Source: an uncultured Sphingomonas sp.
GTDB lineage: Bacteria; Pseudomonadota; Alphaproteobacteria; Sphingomonadales; Sphingomonadaceae
DNA length: 64,000 nt
Assembly (NCBI RefSeq): GCF_936927845.1
Contig: NZ_CAKZHV010000032.1
Span: forward strand, 42,038-106,037
Direction: 5' to 3'
Position numbers and translations under genes: made by a program. The notes under the pieces were generated by a model. That model ran no database searches, was not told where the DNA came from, and saw only the letters and a list, made by a program, of their open reading frames with translations. Positions 57,447 through 64,000 of this stretch are shown here, in pieces (position 1 is the stretch's first letter; every line of letters starts with the position of its first letter).

Positions 57447-58487
57447 ATGGTCTTCTCGCGCTTGTTCAAGATGTCCTCGCACGACATGGCGATCGATCTC
57501 GGAACGGCGAACACCGTCGTCTACGTCCGCGGTCGCGGCATCGTGCTCAACGAACCGTCGGTTGTCGCGGTTGAGACGATCAACGGGCAGAAGCGCGTCA
57601 AGGCAGTCGGCGACGACGCGAAGCTGATGATGGGCAAGACCCCCGGTACGATTGAGGCGATTCGCCCGCTTCGCGACGGCGTGATCGCGGACATCGATGT
57701 CGCCGAGCAGATGATCAAATATTTCATCGAGAAGGTGCACGGGCAGCGTCGCTTCATGCGCTGGCCCGAGATCGTGATCTGCGTTCCCTCGGGCTCGACC
57801 AAGGTTGAACGCCGCGCGATCCGCGATGCCGCGCAGAATGCGGGCGCGAGCCAGGTGTGGCTGATCGAGGAGCCGATGGCGGCGGCGATCGGTGCCGACA
57901 TGCCGGTGACCGAACCCGTGGGATCGATGGTGGTCGACATCGGCGGCGGCACCACCGAGGTTGCGGTGCTCAGCTTGCGCGGTCTCGCCTACACCACCTC
58001 GGTGCGTGTCGGCGGCGACAAGATGGACGAGGCGATTGTCTCCTACGTGCGTCGCAACCACAATCTGCTGATCGGCGAGGCGACTGCCGAGCGGATCAAG
58101 CAGGAACTCGGCTGCGCGAAGCCCCCCGTCGACGGCATCGGCAAGACGGTGTTCGTCAAGGGCCGCGACCTCGTCAACGGCGTGCCGAAGGAGATCCCGA
58201 TCACCCAGGCGCAGATTGCCGAAGCGGTCAGCGAGCCGGTGGCCGCGATCGTCGACGGCGTGCGCATCGCACTGGAAAACACCGCCCCCGAACTCGCCGC
58301 CGATATCGTCGACCAGGGAATCGTTCTGACCGGCGGCGGCGCGCTGCTGCAAGGGTTGGACGAGGTGCTGCGCGACGAGACGGGCCTGCCGGTCACGATC
58401 GCCGACGATCCGCTGATCTGCGTCGCGATCGGCACCGGGCGCGCGCTGGAGGACCCGATGTTCCGCGCCGTGCTCCAGAACGGTTGA
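57447..58487 (+). CDS. mreB: rod-shape determining protein MreB
   Basis: The 346-residue actin homologue polymerises on the inner membrane and guides side-wall synthesis. It begins FKMSSHDMAIDLGTANTVVYVRGRGIVLNEPSVVA in parts (MAIDLGTANTVVYV), with phosphate-2 and adenosine motifs MVVDIGGGTTEVAVLSL and GIVLTGGGALLQGLDE. The first residues (VFSRLFKMS) are the membrane-targeting amphipathic helix. It is the first gene of mreB-mreC-mreD-mrdA-rodA. Confidence 0.98.
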   Translation: MVFSRLFKMSSHDMAIDLGTANTVVYVRGRGIVLNEPSVVAVETINGQKRVKAVGDDAKLMMGKTPGTIEAIRPLRDGVIADIDVAEQMIKYFIEKVHGQRRFMRWPEIVICVPSGSTKVERRAIRDAAQNAGASQVWLIEEPMAAAIGADMPVTEPVGSMVVDIGGGTTEVAVLSLRGLAYTTSVRVGGDKMDEAIVSYVRRNHNLLIGEATAERIKQELGCAKPPVDGIGKTVFVKGRDLVNGVPKEIPITQAQIAEAVSEPVAAIVDGVRIALENTAPELAADIVDQGIVLTGGGALLQGLDEVLRDETGLPVTIADDPLICVAIGTGRALEDPMFRAVLQNG

Positions 58488-58503
58488 TCGGACCCGCATC
58501 GAC

Positions 58504-59421
58504 ATGGCGCCGCCGCGGGATCGGCGCCCGGGTTTCTCGCGACGGGCGCAAAATGGTGTGTTCTTCGGCTACATCCTCGCCATCGCCGGCGGGGTTGTGG
58601 GTGCGGTGCTGCTCGCGCTGTCGCAGTTGAACCCGACCGCCTTCTCGGCCGCGCGCGCAAGTGTCGCGGAGGTGACGGCGCCGATCTCCAGCGCGCTGGC
58701 GGTCGCGGTCGACACCGTGTCCGGCATTCCCGACGCCGTCGCGTCGTGGTGGGACGTGCACAACAAGAACGCCGACCTGAACGCACGGCTGGCGCGTGCC
58801 CGGCCCGCACTCGTCGCCGGGCATCTGGCGCAACTGGAGAATGCGCGCCTGCGCCGCTTGCTCGCGGTGCGCGACCTCGAGCAACGCCTCGTCGTCACCG
58901 CGCGGATCGTCAGCACCAGCGCGACCAGCACGCGGCGCTACGGCCTGCTCAACGCTGGCACCTGGCAGGGCGTGCGCGAAGGCCAGCCGGTACAGGGGCC
59001 CGAGGGGCTCGTCGGCCGCGTGCTGGAGGCAGGGCCCAATACCGCGCGCGTGCTGCTGCTGACTGATCCGCAGAGCATCGTGCCCGTTCGTCGCCTGCGC
59101 GACGGCCTGCCCGCGCTCGCCGCCGGCCGCGGCGACGGGCTGGTCGACGTGCGCGTGATCGACACCGACGACGCCCACTTCAAGGCGGGCGACGTGTTCG
59201 TCAGCTCGGGCAGCGGCGGCATCTTCGGTCCCGGCGTGCTCGTCGCACGCGCGCTGCGCGGCGGGGCCGAGGCTGCGCTCGCCAAGCCGTTCGCGCGCCC
59301 CGACGCGTTCGACATCGTCTCGGTGCGCAGCGTCTACGCGCCGCCGCCGCTACCCGCGCCCGCGCCGACCCCCGGCGCAGTGCCGCAACCCACCGCGTCC
59401 GCCGCGCCTGCCCGCCCCTGA
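58504..59421 (+). CDS. mreC: rod-shape determining protein MreC
   Basis: The 305-residue bitopic protein has one membrane segment (FFGYILAIAGGVVGAVLLAL), a coiled-coil stretch (NADLNARLARARPAL through ENARLRRLLAVRDLEQRL) and the periplasmic beta-domain (ARIVSTSATSTRRYGLLNAGTWQGV, GLVGRVLEAGPNTARVLLLTDPQSIVPV). The last 25 residues are Pro/Ala-rich. MreC organises PBP2 and RodA. Its stop overlaps mreD by one base (TGATG). Confidence 0.96.
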   Translation: MAPPRDRRPGFSRRAQNGVFFGYILAIAGGVVGAVLLALSQLNPTAFSAARASVAEVTAPISSALAVAVDTVSGIPDAVASWWDVHNKNADLNARLARARPALVAGHLAQLENARLRRLLAVRDLEQRLVVTARIVSTSATSTRRYGLLNAGTWQGVREGQPVQGPEGLVGRVLEAGPNTARVLLLTDPQSIVPVRRLRDGLPALAAGRGDGLVDVRVIDTDDAHFKAGDVFVSSGSGGIFGPGVLVARALRGGAEAALAKPFARPDAFDIVSVRSVYAPPPLPAPAPTPGAVPQPTASAAPARP

Positions 59422-59924
59422 TGGCCAGCGCACCACTCTTTCGCGAACCGCTACCGCTCGGCAGTGCGCGGCTACTGCCGTGGGCGACCGTGATGACGGG
59501 TTCGCTGCTGACGATCCTGCCACTCGGCGCCAACCTCTCGCTCCTGCCGCCGTTCGGGCTCTTGGCGCTGCTGTCATGGCGGCTGCTCGCGCCGTTCGCG
59601 ATCCGGCGCTGGGCGCCCGCCTTTCTCGGTCTGTTCGACGATCTCGTGTCCGGGCAGCCGGTCGGCAGCGCGATGCTGCTGTGGACGCTCGCCTATTTCC
59701 TCGTCGGCGCACTCGAGGCGCGGTCGGGATTGCGTGATTTCTGGCAGAACTGGCTGATCGCCGCCGCTGCGATCACGCTCGTGCTCGTCGGCGGGCGCGT
59801 GGCCGCGACCCCGCTCGCCGCCCACGTCGACGTGGCGCTCGCCGCGCAGATTGTGCTGTCGGTGCTGCTCTTCCCCGCGGTCGCGTTCCTGATCGCCCGC
59901 GTCGATGCGCGGCGGGTGCGCTGA
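59421..59924 (+). CDS. mreD: rod-shape determining protein MreD
   Basis: The 167-residue protein is almost wholly hydrophobic with about five membrane segments (LLPWATVMTGSLLTILPLG, PFGLLALLSWRLLAPF, AMLLWTLAYFLVGALEA, IAAAAITLVLVGG, LAAQIVLSVLLFPAVAFLIA) and FLGLFDDLVSGQPVGS, the MreD-type polar loop. It belongs to the elongasome and overlaps both neighbours by a single base, so all three are coupled. Confidence 0.93.
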   Translation: MASAPLFREPLPLGSARLLPWATVMTGSLLTILPLGANLSLLPPFGLLALLSWRLLAPFAIRRWAPAFLGLFDDLVSGQPVGSAMLLWTLAYFLVGALEARSGLRDFWQNWLIAAAAITLVLVGGRVAATPLAAHVDVALAAQIVLSVLLFPAVAFLIARVDARRVR

Positions 59925-62089
59925 TGCTACGCGGCCCGCGTGTCCTGACCGAGTCGATGCAGGCGTTCAGCTTCTCGCGCCGTGCGTGGTTGCTGGGCGC
60001 GGGGCAACTCGGCGTCGGCGGGCTGCTCGTCGGCCGCATGGCGTGGCTGTCGGTCGCGGAGAACGAGCACTACAACCTCCTGTCGGAAAGCAACCGGGTC
60101 AACAACACGATGATCCCGCCGCGCCGCGGCTGGATCGTCGACCGTCACGGCCAACCGATCGCCAACAACCGCACCGACTTCCGCGTCGACCTGATCCCCG
60201 ATCGTCTGGTCGACAAGGACAAGACGCTCGCCGCGCTACGCAAGCTGCTCGCGCTCACCGACGAGGATATGCTGCGGATCGAGGCCGATCTGAAGAAGGC
60301 GGCGGGGTTTCAGCCGGTGCCCGTGGCCGAAAACATCGACTGGGACCGGTTCGCCGCGGTCTACGTCCGCCAGCCCGAGATGCCCGGCGTCGCCCCGACA
60401 CGCGGCTTTGCGCGCAACTATCCCGCCGCCGCCGCCGTCGCGCACCTGACCGGCTACGTCGGTGCGCCGACTGCGGAGCAATATCGCGCGACGCGCGATC
60501 CCCTGCTGGTCACGCCCGGGTTCAAGCTCGGCAAGGATGGCCTGGAAAAGACGCTTGAGCCGCTGCTGCGCGGCAAGGCAGGCGCGAAGCGTGTCGAGGT
60601 CACTGCGCGCGGCAAGCTGGTGCAGGAACTCGCGACCCGCAAGGACGAGCCCGGCCGTACCGTGCGCCTGACGATCGACGCGGGGCTGCAGGAATATGCC
60701 GCGCGCCGCCTTGGCACCAATTCAGGCTCGTGCGTGGTGTTCGACTGCCTAACCGGCGAAATGCTGGCGATGGTGTCGATGCCCGCCTACGATCCCAACA
60801 GCTTCTCCGAAGGGATCAGCCATCTCGAATGGGACATGTTGTCAAAGGACGACCATGTTCCGTTGATGAACAAGGCGACGCAGGGGCTTTATCCGCCCGG
60901 CTCGACCGTCAAGCCGATGAACGGCCTGGCGCTGATGGCCGCGGGGGTAAACCCCAACGAGCGCGTGTTCTGCTCGGGCGCGATGCGGCTGGGCAGCAGC
61001 GTGTTTCACTGTCACAAGCGTCACGGCCACGGCCCGCTCGATCTCAAAAACGCGATCATGCAGAGCTGCGACATCTACTTCTACGAGATGGTGCGCCGTG
61101 TCGGCTACGATAAGATCGCACCGGTGGCCCGCGCGCTGGGACTGGGCGAGAAGTTCGACCTTCCCTTCGCGACGCAGCGTTATGGCACCGTACCCGACAG
61201 CGCGTGGAAGCGCCGCAAGTACAAGACCAACTGGACCGCGGCCGACTCGGTCAACGCCTCGATTGGTCAGGGTTACGTGCTCGCCAATCCCCTACAGCTC
61301 GCAGTGATGGCGGCGCGGATGGCGTCAGGAAAGGCGCTCGTCCCGACGATCCTGCGCGATCCGTTCAAACCTGCCGCCAAGCCGCTCGCGATCGACCCCG
61401 ACCATTTCCGCATCATCCGCGAGGCGATGAACGGCGTCGTTAACCTCGGCGGCACCGGCGGCGCGGCGAAAATGCAGGTGCCGGGCGTCGGGCTGGCCGC
61501 GAAGACCGGCACGGCGCAGGTGCGTCGCATCACGATGGCGGAGCGTCGCTCAGGCGTGCTCAAGAATGGGCAGTTGCCGTTCAAGCTCCGCGACCACGCG
61601 CTGTTCGTCTGCTTCGCGCCCTATGACAACCCGCGTTACGCCGCGGCGGTCGTGCTCGAACACAACGGCCACACCGTGCGCAACCTCGACACGCCGCTGA
61701 TCGGGCGCGACATCATGACTTATTTGTTCGATCGCGACCGCGCGATGAAGGCGCTGGCCGAAGTTGAACCGACCTGGGGGGGTGACATTCGCACCCGCAT
61801 GGCCGCGCAGGAGGCCGCCTACCGCGCCGCGCACACCACCCCACCCGCGCAGGCCGCCGCGACCGAGACCGACGCTCCGGCCCCCACCGAGGCGCGCGCC
61901 GTAGAGGCCGAAACCGACATCCAGAACGCGAGCCAGGCCGCGGTCGAACGCGATATCGCTAACGGCGCCGGCCCGGCGCAGACCGGCTCGCCCGAACCGG
62001 ACGATGACAGCGGTGCTCGCAACCTCCCTTCATCGTCGCAGACATTGCCGCAGACCGCTGCGACCCCGCCAGCAGGCCAGCCGCAGTGA
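59924..62089 (+). CDS. mrdA: penicillin-binding protein 2 (elongasome transpeptidase)
   Basis: PBP2 cross-links peptidoglycan during cell elongation. The 721-residue protein has an N-terminal membrane segment (RAWLLGAGQLGVGGLLVG), a dimerisation/pedestal domain (PPRRGWIVDRHGQPIANNRTDFRVDLIPDR, in parts RGWIVDRHG), and the transpeptidase domain with Ser about 327 in YPPGSTVKPM (SxxK), SVNASIGQGYVL, and KTG about 527 (AAKTGTAQVRR). The last 75 or so residues are an acidic Ala/Pro/Thr-rich tail absent from E. coli PBP2. Confidence 0.97.
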   Translation: MLRGPRVLTESMQAFSFSRRAWLLGAGQLGVGGLLVGRMAWLSVAENEHYNLLSESNRVNNTMIPPRRGWIVDRHGQPIANNRTDFRVDLIPDRLVDKDKTLAALRKLLALTDEDMLRIEADLKKAAGFQPVPVAENIDWDRFAAVYVRQPEMPGVAPTRGFARNYPAAAAVAHLTGYVGAPTAEQYRATRDPLLVTPGFKLGKDGLEKTLEPLLRGKAGAKRVEVTARGKLVQELATRKDEPGRTVRLTIDAGLQEYAARRLGTNSGSCVVFDCLTGEMLAMVSMPAYDPNSFSEGISHLEWDMLSKDDHVPLMNKATQGLYPPGSTVKPMNGLALMAAGVNPNERVFCSGAMRLGSSVFHCHKRHGHGPLDLKNAIMQSCDIYFYEMVRRVGYDKIAPVARALGLGEKFDLPFATQRYGTVPDSAWKRRKYKTNWTAADSVNASIGQGYVLANPLQLAVMAARMASGKALVPTILRDPFKPAAKPLAIDPDHFRIIREAMNGVVNLGGTGGAAKMQVPGVGLAAKTGTAQVRRITMAERRSGVLKNGQLPFKLRDHALFVCFAPYDNPRYAAAVVLEHNGHTVRNLDTPLIGRDIMTYLFDRDRAMKALAEVEPTWGGDIRTRMAAQEAAYRAAHTTPPAQAAATETDAPAPTEARAVEAETDIQNASQAAVERDIANGAGPAQTGSPEPDDDSGARNLPSSSQTLPQTAATPPAGQPQ

Positions 62090-63192
62090 GATCCGTTGTT
62101 CCATCGTCGTTGACGAGCCTGCCCTGGCGTGCGTTGCTGCTTGTCGTGGCGATCGGCTGTTTCGGGCTGGTCGTGCTCTACTCGGCCGCGAACGGCAGCA
62201 TTCGTCCATGGGCGCTGCCGCAGGGCATACGCTTTTTCGTCTTTCTAGCCGGCTCGATCGTGTTGTCGCGGGTGCCCTTGTCGTGGTGGCGCAATCTCGC
62301 CTTCCCGGCCTACGGCGCGCTGGTGGTCGCGCTGCTGCTCGTCGAACTGCTTGGCGCGGTACGCGGTGGCAGCCAGCGCTGGCTCGATCTGGGCTTCATT
62401 CGCCTGCAGCCATCCGAGCTGATGAAGATCGGCATCGTTCTCGCCGCAGCACGCTTCTACGAGATGCTGCCGGCGGCCGAGACGCGGAAGTTTGTCGCGA
62501 TCTGGCCGGTTGCGGTCCTGATCGGCGTGCCGGCCGCCTTGGTGATGCTCCAGCCCGATCTCGGCACCGCGCTGATGATCTGCGCGGGTGGCGCGACCGT
62601 CATGTTCCTGGCCGGTGTGCCGCTGCGATTGTTCGTGGGCGGCGCCGCCGCGCTCGCCGTCGCGGCTCCGCTCGCCTTCATGTTCGCGCTCCACGATTAT
62701 CAGCGCAACCGCGTGCTGATCTTCATGGACCCGGAAAGCGACCCGCTCGGCACCGGTTACCACATCAGCCAGTCCAAGATCGCGATCGGATCAGGCGGTA
62801 TCTTCGGCAAGGGGTTCATGCACGGCACGCAGAGCCATCTCGATTATCTGCCGGAGGGTCAGACCGACTTCGTCTTCGCGACCATGGCGGAGGAATGGGG
62901 TCTGATCGGCGGCGTGTTCATCATCGCCGCTTTCCTGCTCGTGATCCGCTGGGGCGTGGGCGTCGGCGTCCGCGCGGAGAGCCGCTTTGCCAAGCTTGTG
63001 GCGGCGGGATTGTCGACCACGATCTTCTTCTACGTCGCGATCAATCTGATGATGGTGATGGGCCTGGCGCCGGTTGTCGGCATCCCGCTGCCGCTCGTCA
63101 GCTTCGGTGGTTCGGCGCAGATGACCGTGCTGATCTCGCTCGGCATCCTGATGGGGATCGATCACACCAATCGTCGCAAGACACTCTGGTAA
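62086..63192 (+). CDS. rodA: peptidoglycan glycosyltransferase RodA
   Basis: RodA polymerises lipid II for side-wall growth with PBP2. The 368-residue SEDS-family membrane protein starts with GTG overlapping the mrdA stop (GTGA). Signature segments are GGSQRWLDLGFIRLQPSELMKIGIVLAAARFYE (in parts QRWLDLGFIRLQPSELMK), PDLGTALMICAGGATVMFLAG, KGFMHGTQSHLDYLPEGQTDFVFATMAEEWG (PEGQTDFVFATMAEEWG) and PLPLVSFGGSAQMTVLISLG. About ten membrane segments. It ends the elongasome operon. Confidence 0.98.
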   Translation: MRSVVPSSLTSLPWRALLLVVAIGCFGLVVLYSAANGSIRPWALPQGIRFFVFLAGSIVLSRVPLSWWRNLAFPAYGALVVALLLVELLGAVRGGSQRWLDLGFIRLQPSELMKIGIVLAAARFYEMLPAAETRKFVAIWPVAVLIGVPAALVMLQPDLGTALMICAGGATVMFLAGVPLRLFVGGAAALAVAAPLAFMFALHDYQRNRVLIFMDPESDPLGTGYHISQSKIAIGSGGIFGKGFMHGTQSHLDYLPEGQTDFVFATMAEEWGLIGGVFIIAAFLLVIRWGVGVGVRAESRFAKLVAAGLSTTIFFYVAINLMMVMGLAPVVGIPLPLVSFGGSAQMTVLISLGILMGIDHTNRRKTLW

Positions 63193-63228
63193 TCGAGCAA
63201 GAAAAGGCACGAAAAGCAAAAAAGGGGT

Positions 63229-63256
63229 TTGCAGAATCGAACAGCCGATGTAGAGG
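63229..63256 (+). promoter_or_regulatory. possible tRNA-Lys promoter
   Basis: TTGCAG (63229-63234) and TAGAGG (63251-63256) with a 16-base spacer resemble -35 and -10 boxes and sit about 50 bases before the tRNA gene. The -10 match is poor, so this is only a likely site. Confidence 0.4.
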
Positions 63257-63308
63257 CGCGCTTCCCGATCGGAAGCGACACACCAAGTCGCTTCTTCTCA
63301 CCGGTCAT

Positions 63309-63384
<76 letters not shown>

Positions 63385-63503
63385 CCCTTACCGTTGTAAA
63401 CGCTGGCTTTTATCGGATGCTCGGATTTGTTCTCCGACACTGAGCTGCCCCCTTCTGAGTGGTCCATCGACTATGACAGTCTGGATCGAGGAAGGGACGA
63501 CGA

Positions 63504-63782
63504 ATGCCAGCGAAGAAGCACAAGCCCGAGGAGATCATCGGCAAGCTGCGTGAGGTTGAGATCATGCTGGGCCAGGGCGGCACGACGGCCGAGGCATGCC
63601 GGCGCATCGCAGTCAGCGAGCAGACCTATTACCGATGGCGCAAGGAATATGGTGGTCTGAAGACGGATCAGGCGCGGCGGATGAAGGATCTGGAGAAGGA
63701 GAACCTCCGGCTGCGTCGCGCGATCTCGGACCTGACATTGGACAAGCTGATCCTGCAAGAGGCGGCGCGGGGAAACTTCTGA
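63504..63782 (+). CDS. IS3-family transposase OrfA
   Basis: The 92-residue protein has an N-terminal helix-turn-helix (IGKLREVEIMLGQGGTTAEACRRIAVSEQTYYRWRKEYGG in parts: TTAEACRRIAVSEQTYYRW) and a leucine-zipper region (MKDLEKENLRLRRAISDLTLDKLIL) for dimerisation. It binds the element ends and regulates transposition. It ends at TGA 63780-63782, just after a GGGAAAC slip site that joins it to OrfB. Confidence 0.95.
   Translation: MPAKKHKPEEIIGKLREVEIMLGQGGTTAEACRRIAVSEQTYYRWRKEYGGLKTDQARRMKDLEKENLRLRRAISDLTLDKLILQEAARGNF
63770..63776 (+). other. programmed -1 frameshift heptamer GGGAAAC
   Basis: In the orfA frame the bases read G-GGA-AAC, which is the canonical X-XXY-YYZ slip pattern. A -1 shift gives GGG-AAA-CTT-CTG-AGC and enters the orfB frame, which is open to the window end. 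The orfA stop is only four bases downstream, the usual arrangement for producing the OrfAB transposase. The common A6G slip site of IS3 elements is absent here. Confidence 0.8.
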
Positions 63783-64000
63783 GCCCCGCACGGCGCCGGC
63801 GGTGCATCGACCAGGTGCGTGAGGTGCTGGATGTGTCCGAGCGACGGGTGTGCCGCGTCCTCGGGCAGCATCGGTCGACGCAGCGCAAAGTGCCGTGTGG
63901 GGCAGATGACGAGGAGGCGCTGACCGACGACATCGTCGCGCTGGCCAGGCAGTACGGGCGCTACGGCTATCGCCGGGTAACCGCACTGCTGCATGCGGCC
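63783..64000 (+). CDS. IS3-family transposase OrfB (partial, cut by window edge)
   Basis: The -1 frame after the slip site reads LSPARRRRCIDQVREVLDVSERRVCRVLGQHRSTQRK (in parts RCIDQVREVLDVSERRVCRVLG), then ALTDDIVALARQYGRYGYRRVTALLHAA, the helical region preceding the integrase core. It has no good start codon of its own and is probably made as the OrfAB fusion. The DDE motif lies outside the window. The frame is intact as far as visible. Confidence 0.9.

Larger units (their letters stand above)
63441..64000 (+). mobile_element. left end of an IS3-family (IS407-like) insertion sequence
   Basis: A terminal-repeat-like sequence TGAGCTGCCCCC begins at about 63441, followed 63 bases later by orfA and an overlapping orfB in the -1 frame. 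OrfA reads like the IS407 subgroup of IS3 elements. The right end and the DDE catalytic domain lie beyond the window. The exact left boundary is inferred from the TG start and cannot be confirmed without the right inverted repeat. Confidence 0.85.

Overview
The window is about 64 kb of GC-rich chromosome from an alphaproteobacterium, almost certainly a sphingomonad (Sphingomonas or a close relative). The evidence is a complete Entner-Doudoroff block (zwf, pgl, edd, glk, eda), a sphingomonad-style TonB-dependent receptor, a GTTC-N7-GTTC SOS box at recA, a MASE1 hybrid kinase, and many 1-4 base start/stop overlaps. Nearly everything is housekeeping or conserved accessory sequence. The only clear mobile DNA is an IS3-family element cut by the right edge. 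The left edge cuts a DUF2062 membrane-protein gene.

Layout. 1-7.7 kb: DUF2062, smpB, a small secreted protein and dapA (minus), then a lytic transglycosylase, greB, an 80-residue protein, a NYN/LOTUS protein and an M28 peptidase (plus). 7.7-12.7 kb: a minus-strand phosphorelay module made of a MASE1-PAS-HisKA-REC kinase, a small exported cysteine-pair protein, a LuxR-type regulator and a separate Hpt protein. 12.7-20.7 kb (minus): GST, methyltransferase, recA with SOS promoter, a crotonase-fold protein, ispE, a TPR protein and ETF-ubiquinone oxidoreductase. 20.8-25 kb (plus): a divergent uracil-DNA-glycosylase-fold protein, a second lytic transglycosylase, a MoaB-like protein and a PA0069-type radical SAM protein. 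25-32.3 kb: dnaE (minus), an HdeD-like protein (plus), then lolC-lolD-GNAT-glutathione peroxidase (minus). 32.3-36.3 kb: a possible structured RNA, an orphan TonB receptor and an hsp20 gene with a sigma-32-type promoter and strong terminator.

36.3-46.2 kb: pyrG and secG (minus); a MarR-type regulator, a stand-alone SH3-like protein and argC (plus); then zwf-pgl-edd-glk-eda, which converts glucose to pyruvate and glyceraldehyde-3-phosphate. 46.2-52.6 kb: an eroded membrane-protein gene, then mltG-fabF-acpP-fabG-fabD and a family-39-like glycosyltransferase (all minus). 52.8-54.7 kb: an RcnB-like protein and rpsF-rpsR-rplI with terminator. 54.7-57.3 kb (minus): a 25-residue hydrophobic small protein, a MarR regulator with a palindromic operator, and mutL. 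57.4-63.2 kb: the elongasome operon mreB-mreC-mreD-mrdA-rodA. 63.3-64 kb: tRNA-Lys(CUU), then the left end of the IS3-family element with a GGGAAAC frameshift site.

The most interesting candidates are the kinase/secreted-protein/regulator/Hpt module, the structured-RNA candidate between lolC and the TonB receptor, the divergent UDG-fold protein coupled to a lytic transglycosylase, the crotonase lacking its catalytic Glu, and the 25-residue protein. No CRISPR array, prophage, secretion island or biosynthetic cluster was seen. All family assignments come from reading motifs, without database searches.
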